Shown here piece by piece: positions 37,747 to 48,046 of a stretch of 64,000 nucleotides of DNA. The DNA comes from Streptomyces sp. NBC_00708. GTDB taxonomy: Bacteria > Actinomycetota > Actinomycetes > Streptomycetales > Streptomycetaceae. The DNA is taken from assembly GCA_036226585.1 (NCBI GenBank), contig CP108997.1, positions 1,798,001 through 1,862,000 of the forward strand, read 5' to 3'. The notes under the pieces were generated by a model. It was not told the DNA's origin. It saw only the letters and a list, made by a program, of their open reading frames with translations, and did not search any database. Position 1 is the stretch's first letter, and the number at the start of each line of letters is the position of its first letter. The translations under genes were made by a program, and so were the position numbers.

Positions 37747-37761
37747 GATCGATCATCGATC
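37747..37761. promoter_or_regulatory. GATCGAT-c-ATCGATC palindrome in the aceE leader
   Basis: Perfect 7-base arms around one base, about 100 bases before the aceE start, in an AT-rich 200-base leader that also has GGTGCC/GGCACC arms at 37681-37701. It is a candidate operator for aceE; the binder is unknown. Confidence 0.45.
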
Positions 37762-37859
37762 GGCGACTTACAGTTCACCTCGCGGGCCCACCGGCCCCAT
37801 CGCCCTGTCCTGCCAGTCAGGGACTTCTCCACCCCCCTCCTCACCGGAAGGCGGCGATC

Positions 37860-40529
37860 ATGACCGACCCCGTAGGAAAGCTTCCGAGCGAGCTCGACCA
37901 GCTCCCGGACCGCGACCCGGAGGAGACCGCTGAATGGGCGGCCTCCCTGGATGCCGTCACCAAGGCCGCGGGCCCGCACCGTGCCGCGTATCTGATGCGG
38001 CGCTCGCTCCAGCACGCCGAGGGCGCCGGTCTCGCGCTGCCCAAGCTGCTGGAGACCGATTACGTCAACTCCATCCCGACCGCCGCGGAGCCCGACTTCG
38101 ACGGCGACCTGGAGATGGAGTCGAGGATCACCGCGTGGAACCGCTGGAACGCGGCCGCGATGGTCACCCGCGGTGCCCGCTTCGGCGTCGGCGGCCACAT
38201 CGCCACCTTCGCCTCGGCGGCCTGGCTGTACGAGACCGGCTTCAACCACTTCTTCCGCGGCAAGGAGGGGGACGGCTCCGGCGACCAGCTCTACATCCAG
38301 GGCCACGCCTCCCCCGGCATCTACGCCCGTGCCTTCCTCGACGGCCGGCTCAGCGAGCAGCAGCTCGACAACTTCCGCCAGGAGGCGGGCGGCGACGGTC
38401 TGCCGTCCTACCCGCACCCGCGGCGGCTGCCCTGGCTGTGGGAGTTCCCCACCGTCTCCATGGGCCTCGGCCCGCTCTCGGCGATCTACCAGGCGCGCTT
38501 CAACCGCTACCTCGCCAACCGCAACATCAAGGACACGTCGAACTCGCACGTCTGGGCCTTCCTGGGCGACGGCGAGATGGACGAGCCCGAGTCGACCGCC
38601 GCCCTCGCGCTGGCGGCCCGCGAGAAGCTCGACAACCTGACCTTCGTCATCAACTGCAACCTGCAGCGCCTCGACGGTCCGGTCCGCGCCAACTTCCGCG
38701 TCGTGCAGGAGCTGGAGGGCGCCTTCCGGGGTGCCGGCTGGAACGTCATCAAGACGCTCTGGGGCAACGCCTGGGACGAGCTGTTCCAGCTCGACACCAC
38801 GGGCGCGCTGGTCCGCCGGCTGCGCGAGGTCCCGGACGCGCAGTTCCAGACGTACGCCACCCGTGACGTCGCGTACATCCGTGAGCACTTCTTCGGCGCC
38901 GAGCCCGCGCTCGCCGAGCTGGCGAAACTGCTCACCGACGCGAAGATCGCCGAGTGTTTCTACACCTCCCGCGGCGGCCACGAGGCCCGCAAGGTGTACG
39001 CGGCGTACCGCGCGGCCGTCGAGCACAAGGGCGCGCCGACCGTGATCCTCGCCCAGACGGTGAAGGGCTACACGCTCGGCAAGGGCTTCGAGTCCAAGAA
39101 CGCCAACCACCAGATGAAGAAACTGTCGATCGACGAGTTCAAGGGCATGCGCGAGCTGCTCGGCCTCCCGATCCCGGACAGCGCCTTCGCCGACGGCCTG
39201 GTGCCCTACGGCCACCCGGGCGCCGACTCCCCCGAGGTCCGCTACCTCCAGGAGCGCCGTGCCGCCCTCGGCGGCCCCGCCCCGGCCCGCCGGGTGCACG
39301 CGGTGGCGCTGCCCGAGCCCGAGGAGCGCGCGTTCGCCGCGCTCAAGAAGGGCTCCGGCAAGCAGGAGATGGCCACCACCATGGCCTTCGTCCGCCTGGT
39401 CAAGGACCTGATGCGGGACAAGCAGACCGGTAAGCGCTGGGTGCCGATCGTCCCGGACGAGGCCCGCACCTTCGGCATGGAGTCGCTGTTCCCCTCCGCC
39501 GGCATCTACTCGCCGCTGGGCCAGACGTACGAGCCGGTCGACCGCGACCAGCTGATGTACTACAAGGAGGCCAAGGACGGCCAGATCCTCAACGAGGGGA
39601 TCACCGAGGCCGGCGCCATGGCCGACTTCATCGCCGCCGCCACGTCGTACGCGACGCACGGCGAGACGATGATCCCGTTCTACATCTTCTACTCGATGTT
39701 CGGCTGGCAGCGGACCGGCGACCAGATGTGGCAGCTCGCCGACCAGCTCGGCAAGGGCTTCATCGTCGGCGCCACCGCCGGCCGTACGACCCTGACGGGC
39801 GAGGGCCTCCAGCACGCGGACGGCCACTCGCACCTGATCGCCGCCACGAACCCTGCGTCGCTCAACTACGACCCGGCGTTCGCGTACGAGATCGCGGTCA
39901 TCGTCAAGGACGGTCTGCGGCGGATGTACGGCCCCGAGGCCGAGGACGTCTTCTACTACCTGACGGTCTACAACGAGCCGAAGCAGCAGCCCGCGATGCC
40001 GGAAGGCGTCGAGGAGGGCATCGTCAAGGGCCTGTACCGCTTCAAGGAGGGCACGCCCGCGGCCGCGGACGCCCCCCGCGCCCAGCTGCTGGCCTCCGGC
40101 ACGGCCATCCACTGGGCCCTGGAGGCCCAGGAGCTGCTGGCCGCCGACTGGGGTGTCACGGCCGACGTCTGGTCCGCGACCTCCTGGGGCGAGCTGCGCC
40201 GCGAGGCGCTGGAGTGCGACGAGGCGCTGCTCCGCGGTGAGCAGCGAGTGCCGTACGTGACGCAGGCGCTGGAGGGCGCGCCGGGTCCGGTCGTCGCGGT
40301 CAGCGACTGGATGCGCGCGGTGCCGGACCAGATCAGCCAGTGGGTCGAGCAGGACTGGTCCTCGCTCGGCACGGACGGCTTCGGTCTCTCCGACACGCGT
40401 GACGCGGCCCGCCGCCACTTCGGCGTCGACGCCCAGTCCGTCGTGGTCGCCACGCTGGCCCAGCTGGCCCGGCGCGGCGAGGTGCCGGCGACCGCCGTCA
40501 AGGAGGCGCGGGACCGCTACGGTCTCTGA
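37860..40529 (+). CDS. aceE: Pyruvate dehydrogenase E1 component, homodimeric type
   Basis: An 889-residue thiamin diphosphate enzyme that decarboxylates pyruvate and acetylates the lipoyl group of E2. Start ATG 37860 follows GGAAGGCGGCG. The TPP-binding motif begins [10 protein letters not shown] and ends about 30 residues later at NCN. The C-terminal pyrimidine-binding and transketolase-like domains follow, and the length is normal for AceE. The gene has its own long AT-rich leader with a palindrome and sits behind the GntR gene. Confidence 0.97.
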   Translation: MTDPVGKLPSELDQLPDRDPEETAEWAASLDAVTKAAGPHRAAYLMRRSLQHAEGAGLALPKLLETDYVNSIPTAAEPDFDGDLEMESRITAWNRWNAAAMVTRGARFGVGGHIATFASAAWLYETGFNHFFRGKEGDGSGDQLYIQGHASPGIYARAFLDGRLSEQQLDNFRQEAGGDGLPSYPHPRRLPWLWEFPTVSMGLGPLSAIYQARFNRYLANRNIKDTSNSHVWAFLGDGEMDEPESTAALALAAREKLDNLTFVINCNLQRLDGPVRANFRVVQELEGAFRGAGWNVIKTLWGNAWDELFQLDTTGALVRRLREVPDAQFQTYATRDVAYIREHFFGAEPALAELAKLLTDAKIAECFYTSRGGHEARKVYAAYRAAVEHKGAPTVILAQTVKGYTLGKGFESKNANHQMKKLSIDEFKGMRELLGLPIPDSAFADGLVPYGHPGADSPEVRYLQERRAALGGPAPARRVHAVALPEPEERAFAALKKGSGKQEMATTMAFVRLVKDLMRDKQTGKRWVPIVPDEARTFGMESLFPSAGIYSPLGQTYEPVDRDQLMYYKEAKDGQILNEGITEAGAMADFIAAATSYATHGETMIPFYIFYSMFGWQRTGDQMWQLADQLGKGFIVGATAGRTTLTGEGLQHADGHSHLIAATNPASLNYDPAFAYEIAVIVKDGLRRMYGPEAEDVFYYLTVYNEPKQQPAMPEGVEEGIVKGLYRFKEGTPAAADAPRAQLLASGTAIHWALEAQELLAADWGVTADVWSATSWGELRREALECDEALLRGEQRVPYVTQALEGAPGPVVAVSDWMRAVPDQISQWVEQDWSSLGTDGFGLSDTRDAARRHFGVDAQSVVVATLAQLARRGEVPATAVKEARDRYGL

Positions 40530-40544
40530 CAGCCCGATCAGGCC

Positions 40545-40582
40545 CGTCCGGCGCTTGCGGTCTTGTCCGCAAGCGCCGGACG
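40545..40582 (+). terminator. Hairpin terminator after aceE
   Basis: 16-base perfect arms (40545-40560, 40567-40582), six-base loop. The right half is copy 2 of the dispersed repeat TTGTCCNCAANCGCCGGACG (40563-40583). Confidence 0.72.
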
Positions 40583-40609
40583 GACCTGTTTTCCGTCCAC
40601 AATGACCGC

Positions 40610-41590
40610 ATGCGTGCTGCCCGGCTGATCCGTATGGTGCTGCTCCTCCAGGCCCGCCCCGGCATGACCGCCGCCGAGCTGGCACGGGAGCTGGAGGTCT
40701 CCGAGCGGACCGTCACGCGGGACGCCCAAGCCCTCTCCGAGGCCGGCATCCCGGTGTACGCGGAGCGCGGCCGGGCCGGCGGCTACCGGCTCGTCGGCGG
40801 CTACCGCACCGGGCTGACCGGTCTCGCCCGTGACGAGGCCGAGGCGCTCTTCCTGTCCGGCCTGCCCTCCGCCCTGCGCGAGATGGGGCTCGCGGACGCC
40901 GCCTCCGCCGCCCGGCTCAAGGTGTCGGCGGCCCTCACCCCCGCGCTGCGGGACGCCCCGGCGGGCGCCGGCCGGCGCTTCCACCTGGACGCGCCCGGCT
41001 GGTATCAGGAACCGGTCACCCCCGAACTGCTGCCCGCCGTGGCCGACGCCGTGTGGCGCGACCGGCTGCTCCTCGCCCGGTACCGGCGGGCCGGCCGGGA
41101 CACCGACGTCGAACGGGAGCTGGCCCCGTACGGGCTCGTCCTGAAGGCGGGCGTCTGGTACCTGTGCGCCCGCGTGGGCGACGACGTCCGGGTCTACCGC
41201 ATCGACCGGTTCACCGCCGTGACCGTCTCCACCACCCCTTTCGTCCGGGACGAGGGTTTCGACCTGCCCGCCTTCTGGGAAGAGCGGTCCGCCGCGTTCG
41301 CCCGCTCGCTGCTGCGTACGGAGGTGACGCTGCGGCTCTCGGAGACGGCCGTGCGCCGGCTGCCGCACACCGTGGACCGGGCCGCCGCCCGGGAGGCGCT
41401 GGCGGCGGCCGGGCCGCCCGAGGGGGACGGCTGGGTCACCGTCACCCTGGCGGTCGAGTCCCCGGATGTCGCCTACGGCCAGCTGCTGGGCCTCGGACCG
41501 GAGTTGGAGGTCCTGGAACCGCCCGCCCTGCGGGAGAGGTTCACGACCGCCGCGGCCCGCCTGCACGCCCTCTACGGGGAGGCCCTCTGA
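40610..41590 (+). CDS. WYL-domain transcriptional regulator
   Basis: A 326-residue DeoR-like regulator. The N-terminal HTH_11 winged helix is MTAAELARELEVSERTVTRDAQ with the adjacent AGGYRLVGGYRTGLTGL wing. A WYL ligand-sensing domain covers about residues 140-215, though the WYL signature reads VWYLCARVGDDVRVYRID, followed by a C-terminal WCX-like extension (about 230-326). Such proteins sense nucleotides or nucleic-acid ligands in studied cases. The gene is isolated; target unknown. Confidence 0.92.
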   Translation: MRAARLIRMVLLLQARPGMTAAELARELEVSERTVTRDAQALSEAGIPVYAERGRAGGYRLVGGYRTGLTGLARDEAEALFLSGLPSALREMGLADAASAARLKVSAALTPALRDAPAGAGRRFHLDAPGWYQEPVTPELLPAVADAVWRDRLLLARYRRAGRDTDVERELAPYGLVLKAGVWYLCARVGDDVRVYRIDRFTAVTVSTTPFVRDEGFDLPAFWEERSAAFARSLLRTEVTLRLSETAVRRLPHTVDRAAAREALAAAGPPEGDGWVTVTLAVESPDVAYGQLLGLGPELEVLEPPALRERFTTAAARLHALYGEAL

Positions 41591-41651
41591 GGGCTTCGTT
41601 CAGATGTCTGGGCGTGCGTCGGCCGCCTCCAGGGCAGATGCTGGACCCGTG

Positions 41652-42173
41652 ATGGACGAGACCGAGTTCTGGGAGCTGATCGACAGCACGCGCGAGGCCG
41701 CCGACGGCGACCCCGAGGACCATGCCGACCTGCTGGTCGACAAGCTGGTGCGGCTCGATCCCGAATCCGTGCTGGACTTCGCCCGGCACTTCGAGGCCCG
41801 CTTCAACCGCGCCTACCGCTGGGACCTGTGGGGCGCCGCCGCCGTGCTGCTCGGCGGCGCGGACGACGAGGCCTTCGACTCCTTCCGCTGCTGGCTGATC
41901 GGCCGGGGCCGGGAGGTCTTCGAGGGCGCCGTGCACGACCCGGACAGCCTGGCCGAGCTGCTCGGCTCCTTCGACGAGGAACTGGACGGCGACGGCGAGG
42001 AGCTGGGCTACGCGGCCGACGAGGCGTACGAACAGCTCACCGGCGTCGTCGCGCCCGACCTCGGGCTCCCGCCGCAGGCCGACGAGCCGGAGGGCACCGA
42101 ACTGGACCCGGACGACGACGACGCCCTGGCGGCCCGGCTGCCCGTGCTCTGGGAGCGGTACGGCCGGGAATGA
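41652..42173 (+). CDS. DUF4240 domain protein
   Basis: A 173-residue, very acidic soluble protein (MDETEFWELIDSTREAADGD) of the DUF4240 family, whose members share the FWxLID opening and the central YRWDLWGAAAVLLGG and FRCWLIGRGREVFE motifs. Function unknown. ATG 41652 (or GTG 41649 immediately before it) is the start. It converges on the acetyltransferase gene. Confidence 0.85.
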   Translation: MDETEFWELIDSTREAADGDPEDHADLLVDKLVRLDPESVLDFARHFEARFNRAYRWDLWGAAAVLLGGADDEAFDSFRCWLIGRGREVFEGAVHDPDSLAELLGSFDEELDGDGEELGYAADEAYEQLTGVVAPDLGLPPQADEPEGTELDPDDDDALAARLPVLWERYGRE

Positions 42174-42185
42174 GGCCCGCGCCCC

Positions 42186-42713
42186 TCACGGGGTGAGCGG
42201 GCGGCCCATCATCACGTCGTCCACGTACCGCCCGTTCAGGAAGAACTCGCCCGGCAGCACGCCCTCGACGGCGAAGCCCTCCGCCTCGTACAGCGCGCGG
42301 GCGGGAGCGTTGTGACCGAGGACCCGCAGGGTCATCCGGTTCGCGCCCTCGCCGCGCGCCGCGACACACGCGGCCCGGATCAGGGCGCGCCCGACGCCCC
42401 GGCCACGCGCCCAGTGGGCCACGGCGAGGCCCTGGATCTGCCGGACGTGCGCGTTGCAGGCCAACGGGGTCGGCGGCACCACCCGTATGTAACCGGCCGG
42501 CAGCAGCCTCCCCGCCTCGTCCTCCGCCTGGGCCACCAGGATGTCCTGGGGCGGGTGGCGCTCGTCGAAGAACGGCGCGTACGGCGGCTGCGGGCGCGGC
42601 TGCACCGCGTGCAGCGTCGACCAGGTGGCACGGTCCAGCTCACCGAGGGCCGGCCCGTCGTCCAGGACGGCGCGGCGGACAACAGGGGCGGCGGACATGG
42701 CGGATTCGGTCAT
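42186..42713 (-). CDS. GNAT-family N-acetyltransferase
   Basis: A 175-residue acetyltransferase. The acetyl-CoA-binding motif is QIQGLAVAHWARGRGVGRAL (R-G-x-G-R/A), and the last motif is HNAPARALYEAEGFAVEG. Start ATG 42713 is preferred to GTG 42722. It is divergent from the epimerase gene with only about 55 bases between them. Substrate unknown. Confidence 0.88.
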   Translation of the reverse strand: MTESAMSAAPVVRRAVLDDGPALGELDRATWSTLHAVQPRPQPPYAPFFDERHPPQDILVAQAEDEAGRLLPAGYIRVVPPTPLACNAHVRQIQGLAVAHWARGRGVGRALIRAACVAARGEGANRMTLRVLGHNAPARALYEAEGFAVEGVLPGEFFLNGRYVDDVMMGRPLTP

Positions 42714-42769
42714 GGCCGCCACTGTGCCACGGCCGTGTACACCGGCCCGGGTGGGGCAGGATGGACGCC

Positions 42770-43669
42770 ATGCCGCACTCCCGCATCGCCGTCACCGGAT
42801 CGACCGGACTTATCGGAGCGGCCCTCGTCCGCTCGCTGCGCGCCGACGGGCACGAGGTGGTCCGCCTGGTGCGCCACCCCGCCCGGGAGGGGGACGAGGT
42901 GGAGTGGGACCCCAAGCGCGAGTACGTGGACGTGGCCGGCCTGGTCGGCTGCGACGCGGTCGTCCACCTCGCCGGGGCCGGGGTCGGCGATCACCGCTGG
43001 ACCGACGCGTACAAGAAGGAGATCCGGGACAGCCGGGTGCTCGGCACCGCCACCCTCGCGGACGCCGTCGCCTCGCTCGACACCCCGCCCGCCGTACTGC
43101 TCTCCGGCTCCGCGATCGGCTTCTACGGGGACACCGGGGACCGCCCGGTCGACGAGGACGCGCCGCCCGGCGACGGGTTCCTGCCCTCGGTGTGCGTGGA
43201 GTGGGAGGAGGCCACCGCGGCGGCCGAGGAGGCGGGGGTGCGCACGGTGCACGCCCGCACCGGCCTGGTGGTCGCCCGGGAGGGCGGCGCCTGGGGCCGG
43301 CTCTTCCCGCTGTTCCGGGCCGGGCTCGGCGGCCGGCTGGGCAACGGGCGGCAGTACTGGAGCTTCATCGCGCTGCACGACCACATCGCGGCGATGCGGC
43401 ACATCCTGGACACCCCGGAGCTGTCGGGGCCGGTGAACCTGACCGCTCCCACGCCCGTCACCAACGCCGAGGTGACCGCCGCGATGGGGCGCGTACTGCG
43501 GCGGCCGACGCTGTTCCCGGTGCCGGCGCAGGCGCTGCGGATCGCGCTGGGCGAGTTCGCCGGGGACGTGCTGGGCAGTCAGCGGGTGCTGCCCGCACGG
43601 CTGCTGGACTCCGGCTTCTCGTTCGCCTTCCCCGGCGTCGACGCCGCGATCCGGTCGGCCCTGCGCTGA
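42770..43669 (+). CDS. TIGR01777-family NAD(P)-dependent epimerase (YfcH/SulA-like)
   Basis: A 299-residue extended SDR protein with the Rossmann motif GSTGLIGAALVRSL at the N-terminus, HLAGAGVGDHRWT, and the SGSAIGFYGDTGD active-site region, plus the C-terminal DUF1731-like segment (PVPAQALRIALGEFAGDVL). ATG 42770 is favoured over ATG 42761 because of GGCAGGA spacing. The family's substrate is not firmly known. Confidence 0.9.
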   Translation: MPHSRIAVTGSTGLIGAALVRSLRADGHEVVRLVRHPAREGDEVEWDPKREYVDVAGLVGCDAVVHLAGAGVGDHRWTDAYKKEIRDSRVLGTATLADAVASLDTPPAVLLSGSAIGFYGDTGDRPVDEDAPPGDGFLPSVCVEWEEATAAAEEAGVRTVHARTGLVVAREGGAWGRLFPLFRAGLGGRLGNGRQYWSFIALHDHIAAMRHILDTPELSGPVNLTAPTPVTNAEVTAAMGRVLRRPTLFPVPAQALRIALGEFAGDVLGSQRVLPARLLDSGFSFAFPGVDAAIRSALR

Positions 43670-43850
43670 TCGTCCCGCACCCGCCGGCACTCCGTTCGGA
43701 CGGGTGTGCGACCCCGTGCACCGGTGCACCGGTCCGCGCGCGACTGCGCGGGATCGGGCCACTCTCCTAGCCTCCTGACGAACGCACGCATTCCGGTGGG
43801 CGGTTGAGGGCAAGAGCCCCCCACCACTTGCGCCGAATCGGGGAGGGCAC

Positions 43851-45197
43851 GTGCTCAGCACGGCACACCACGCGGACGTCGTCATCATCGGGGCCGGAAT
43901 CGCCGGCCTGTCAGCGGCCCACCGGCTGACCAGCGCGGGAGTCAGTGTCAGCGTCCTGGAGGCCGGCCCCGGCGTCGGCGGCCGGATGACGACCGACGAC
44001 GTGGACGGGTTCCGGCTCGACCGCGTCGGCCCGCTGCTCAACACCGCGTATCCCGAGCTCCGCACCACCCCGGGGCTCGAAGGACTCGTCCTGCGCACCT
44101 TCGATCCCGGCGTCCTCGTCCACAGCGAGGGCCGCCGCCACCGGACCGGGGAGACCCGCCGCGTACCGGGCGCACGCAGCGCACGGGGCGCGCTCAAGGC
44201 GGCGCGCGCCCTCGCGAGCGCCCCCCGGCCGCCCCGCGCGGGCGCCCTCACCGGAGCCATGGGCGGCGCGATCGACCACGCCCGGCTCGGCGTGGCACTC
44301 GCCCGGCTGGCCGCCACCCCCACGGCCCGCGTCCTCGCCCGGCCCGAACGCGCCGCGCTCGACGCCCTCTCCGGCCGGCTGTCCGCCCGTACGCTCAACG
44401 GCTTCGTCCGCCCCCTGCTCACCGCACTCCTCAGCGACCCGGACCTCACCACCTCCAGCCGCTGCGCCGACCTCGCCCTGCGCACGTACGCGAGCGGCCG
44501 TCTGTGCGTACCGGAGGGCGGGGCGGACACGCTGCCCGCGCTCCTCGCCGCTTCCCTGCCGCCCGGCACCGTACGCACCGGAGTGCACGTCACCTCCGCC
44601 GACATCACCTCCGTACGCACCAAGGAACACGGCGAACTGGGCTGTCGCTCCCTGCTCGTGGCCACCGGGGCGAGCGCCGCCGCCGAACTGCTGCCGGGCC
44701 TGCGCCTGCCGTCCTTCCACCCCGTGACGGTGCTTCACCACACCGCCCCCGCTCCCCCGCCGACGGGCGCCGCACTCCTCCTCGACGCCGACCGGTCGGG
44801 CCCCGTCGCCCACACCGCCGTGATGAGCGCGGTCGACCCGGCGCGCGCCCCGCACGGCCGGACCCTGATCAGCTCCACGGTGCTCGGCACCCCGCCCGAC
44901 GACCTCGACCGCACGGTCCGCGCCCACCTCGCCACCCTCTACGGCGTACCCACCGACGACTGGGAGCTGCTGGCCGCCCACCACGACCCGGAAGCGGTAC
45001 CCGCGATGCCCGCGCCGCACGACCCGCACCGCCCCGTCCGGGTCCTCGCGGGCCTCTACGTGTGCGGCGACCACCGCGACACCGGCACCGTCCAGGGCGC
45101 CCTGGCCTCCGGCCACCGCGCCGCCGCCTCGATCCTCAACGACCTCGGCGTACGCCCCGCCACCGGGGACACACCAGCGCTTTCCGAGGCGGCCTGA
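43851..45197 (+). CDS. FAD-dependent amine oxidase / protoporphyrinogen-oxidase-like protein
   Basis: A 448-residue flavoprotein starting at GTG 43851 behind GGGGAGGG. The FAD dinucleotide motif VVIIGAGIAGLSAAHRL is at residues 9-25, followed by VGGRMTTDDVDGFRLD. The C-terminal FAD contact is VCGDHRDTGTVQGALASGHRAA. This layout suits the NAD(P)/FAD amine oxidase-carotenoid desaturase group. Substrate unknown, and no carotenoid gene is adjacent. A perfect 14-base palindrome GTGCACCGGTGCAC lies 120 bases upstream. Confidence 0.88.
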   Translation: MLSTAHHADVVIIGAGIAGLSAAHRLTSAGVSVSVLEAGPGVGGRMTTDDVDGFRLDRVGPLLNTAYPELRTTPGLEGLVLRTFDPGVLVHSEGRRHRTGETRRVPGARSARGALKAARALASAPRPPRAGALTGAMGGAIDHARLGVALARLAATPTARVLARPERAALDALSGRLSARTLNGFVRPLLTALLSDPDLTTSSRCADLALRTYASGRLCVPEGGADTLPALLAASLPPGTVRTGVHVTSADITSVRTKEHGELGCRSLLVATGASAAAELLPGLRLPSFHPVTVLHHTAPAPPPTGAALLLDADRSGPVAHTAVMSAVDPARAPHGRTLISSTVLGTPPDDLDRTVRAHLATLYGVPTDDWELLAAHHDPEAVPAMPAPHDPHRPVRVLAGLYVCGDHRDTGTVQGALASGHRAAASILNDLGVRPATGDTPALSEAA

Positions 45198-45210
45198 CGA
45201 CCGGTCCGCC

Positions 45211-46815
45211 TCAGCCCAGCGCCGCCACCCGCTCCCGGTAGCCCCGTACGGCGGCGGCGTCCCGGAAGGGCTCCAGCCGCCGCTCGAAGTCCCGCACGTA
45301 CTCCGTGGCACGCGCCGAACGCATCTCGGCCGCCTGCTGAGCGGCCTCCGCGCCCAGCCGGCACGCCTGGTCCAGCTCCCCGAGCCCCAGCCGGGCGGAC
45401 GCCAGCACCACCCGGCAGAACAGCCTGCTCCGGGCGTACGCGGGGGCGCGCAACTGGAGCGCGCGCTCCGCGTACTGGGCGGCGGCCCGGTACTGCTGGA
45501 GGTCGCGGTGGCAGTGCCCGAACTCGTCGGCGAGCTGCGCCTCGTCGAAGTGGCGCGCCCAGTGCGGCACCTCGTCACCGGGCCGGGCGGCCTCCAGCGC
45601 GCGTTCCGCTCGCGCCAGCGAGGCCGTGCACGCCTTGGCGTCCCCGAGCACCGCGTGCCCGCGCGCCTCCACCGCGTGCAGCAGGGCCGTCACGGTGTGC
45701 GGCGCGGCCGAACCGATGCCCTGCTGAGCCACCCGGGCCAGCTGGACCGCTTCGCGGCCGTGCGTGAGATAGACCGCCTGACGGCTCATGGTGATCAGCA
45801 CATAACTGCCGTACGCCCGGTCGCCCGCCGCCTGCGCGAGCCGCAGCGCCTGCACGAAATAGCGCTGGGCCAGCCCGTGCGCCGCGATGTCGTACGAGGT
45901 CCAGCCCGCCAGCCTGGTCAGATCGGCGGCGGCCCCGAACAGCCGCCGGCCGGTCGCCTCCCCGTACGTGCCGCGCAGCATCGGCTCCGTCTCGTGCTCC
46001 AGGTACCGCACGAGAGCCTGCCGGGCGTGGCCGCCGCCGTAGGCGTGGTCGAGGGTGCGGAAGAGCTCGGCCACCGAACGCAGCGCGGCGACGTCCCCCT
46101 CGCCCACCCGCAGCCCCGAACCCCGTTCGGTCTGCCGCTGCCGGGGCACGGCGGCGGTGCCCGGGGCGCCGGGCGGCGGGGGCGTCCCGCCGGGCCGTGA
46201 GGGCACGGGCCCCCGCACACCGTGCCGCCCGCCCGGGGCGCCGCCCTGTTCCGGGACGACGGGAACGGTGCCGTGCGCCGCGTAGGGGGCCGGGGCGGCG
46301 GGGACCTGGGCCCCGGCCGGGGGCCTCGCGGCACCGGCCCTGACGGGTCCGCCCGGCGCGGGCCGGCCGACCCACTCGTCCGCCCGGCCGATCAGCCAGT
46401 CCCGGCTGGGGACGACGAGCCCGGCCGGGGTGAAGGCGATCTTCCGCAGCTCCGTGTGGCTGCCGGAGTCCTTGCGCCAGAGCCCGCTCACGATGTCGAC
46501 CGCCTCGGCGGGCGTGGCGGCGAACTCGAGACCGGCGTAGACCGGGGCGCAGGCGTCCAGCCCCAGGTCCTGCGCCGAGAGCCGGCGGCCGAGGCGCCGG
46601 GTGAAGACCTCGGCGATCAGCGCGGGCGTGGTCCCCCGGGGCTGCTGGCCCCGCAGCCACCGGGTCACGGACGTCTTGTCGTACCGCAGGTCGAGGCCGT
46701 GTTCGAGGCCGAGCTGATCCACCCGGCGGGCGAGGCCGGCGTTGGAGAAACCGGCCTCGGTGATGAGCGAGGCGAGCCGACGGTTGGGGGTGCGCTGCGG
46801 AGGTCGTTCCGACAT
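45211..46815 (-). CDS. NsdA-like regulatory protein with helical repeats
   Basis: A 534-residue protein. Start ATG 46815 (MSERPPQRTPNRRLASLITE) is chosen over a 47079 extension with atypical sequence. The N-terminal 130 residues include a divergent helix-turn-helix-like segment (DKTSVTRWLRGQQPRGTTPALIAE). A Pro-rich linker (about 190-270) follows, then TPR-like helices (about 280-530; LAQRYFVQALRLAQAAGDRAYG, AAQYAERALQLRAPAYARS). The layout resembles Streptomyces NsdA, a negative regulator of differentiation; this is a paralog-level match only. It is divergent from lipB. Confidence 0.8.
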   Translation of the reverse strand: MSERPPQRTPNRRLASLITEAGFSNAGLARRVDQLGLEHGLDLRYDKTSVTRWLRGQQPRGTTPALIAEVFTRRLGRRLSAQDLGLDACAPVYAGLEFAATPAEAVDIVSGLWRKDSGSHTELRKIAFTPAGLVVPSRDWLIGRADEWVGRPAPGGPVRAGAARPPAGAQVPAAPAPYAAHGTVPVVPEQGGAPGGRHGVRGPVPSRPGGTPPPPGAPGTAAVPRQRQTERGSGLRVGEGDVAALRSVAELFRTLDHAYGGGHARQALVRYLEHETEPMLRGTYGEATGRRLFGAAADLTRLAGWTSYDIAAHGLAQRYFVQALRLAQAAGDRAYGSYVLITMSRQAVYLTHGREAVQLARVAQQGIGSAAPHTVTALLHAVEARGHAVLGDAKACTASLARAERALEAARPGDEVPHWARHFDEAQLADEFGHCHRDLQQYRAAAQYAERALQLRAPAYARSRLFCRVVLASARLGLGELDQACRLGAEAAQQAAEMRSARATEYVRDFERRLEPFRDAAAVRGYRERVAALG

Positions 46816-47101
46816 CAGCTGTAGGGTCTCCTGCCTTCGGGGCCGGGCGGAAAGCCCTGGGGCGTGTCCGGCGCCCTCCTCTGACGAACGGCGCGAATTT
46901 AGCCGCCTGCGGGGCGGCCACAGGACCCTTCGCTCCACATTCATCCGATCGTGTGAGGATTGTGGGCGGCGCTGACGGGAAGACCTGCCCGGCCCATGTG
47001 CCGACGCCGGCCGTACAGTGGCCGGGGCGCGATTCGTGCAGGGTGACGCGGTACGGGGCAATCCCCCGGACCACGACACCCCGAGGAGAGAGGCTGCTGA
47101 C

Positions 47102-47914
47102 GTGACGGAGCTCCGGTTCGTCCGTATGGGATTCGGCGAGAACGCCGTCGACTACCGGGAGGCCTGGCAGAAGCAGCGCGAGGTGCACGCGGCGCGGTTC
47201 GAGGACACCGTGCCCGACACCTGCCTGCTCGTCGAGCACCCGCCCGTCTACACCGCGGGCAGGCGCACGGCCGACAGCGAGCGCCCCCTCGACGGCACCC
47301 CCGTTATCGACGTCGACCGCGGCGGCAAGATCACCTGGCACGGCCCCGGCCAGCTCGTCGGCTACCCGATCCAGAAGCTCCCCCGCCCCGTGGACGTCGT
47401 CGCCCACGTGCGCCGCCTCGAAGAGGCCCTGATCCGCACCGCCGCCGAGTTCGGCGTCGAGACCACCCGCGTCGAGGGCCGCAGCGGCGTCTGGGTCCTG
47501 GGCGACCCCGTCGAACAGCGCCCCGCCATTCCCGGCCTCACCCTCGACTTCGACCCGCGCATGCAGGACGACGAGTTCGACCCCCGCCTCAACGGTCCGC
47601 AGTACGCCCCCTCCAACGCCGGCCAGCGCCGCGAGGACCGCAAGCTCGCCGCGATCGGCATCCGCGTCGCCAAGGGCGTCACCATGCACGGCTTCTCGTT
47701 CAACGTGAACCCCGACAACACCTGGTTCGACCGGATCGTCCCCTGCGGCATCCGGGACGCCGGCGTCACCTCGCTCAGCTACGAGCTCGGCCGCGACATC
47801 ACCATCGACGAGGTCCTCCCCGTCGTCGAGAAGCACCTCCGGGACATCCTGGAGAACGCCGAACTCGCCCCCCGTACGATCGAGCGCGCCGACGACGCCA
47901 TGGCCACGGCGTGA
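47102..47914 (+). CDS. lipB: Octanoyltransferase LipB
   Basis: A 270-residue enzyme that moves octanoyl groups from acyl carrier protein to lipoyl-domain lysines. GTG 47102 follows GAGGAGAGAGG. The family signature [18 protein letters not shown] is near residue 78, and the active-site Lys/Cys regions [19 protein letters not shown] and [13 protein letters not shown] are present. lipA follows 132 bases later; the two are the cofactor supply for SucB and other lipoyl proteins. Confidence 0.96.
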   Translation: MTELRFVRMGFGENAVDYREAWQKQREVHAARFEDTVPDTCLLVEHPPVYTAGRRTADSERPLDGTPVIDVDRGGKITWHGPGQLVGYPIQKLPRPVDVVAHVRRLEEALIRTAAEFGVETTRVEGRSGVWVLGDPVEQRPAIPGLTLDFDPRMQDDEFDPRLNGPQYAPSNAGQRREDRKLAAIGIRVAKGVTMHGFSFNVNPDNTWFDRIVPCGIRDAGVTSLSYELGRDITIDEVLPVVEKHLRDILENAELAPRTIERADDAMATA

Positions 47915-48046
47915 CCCACGGAACACGCCCCCGGGAATAGGCCCCGCCTGCCCCAGGTTGGGCAGACGTACAACCGAATGAACTACGGGCGTACCCTGGT
48001 GTTCGCCGAAGAATCCAATGCAGTGAAAGCAAAGGGGAGTGCCGGA

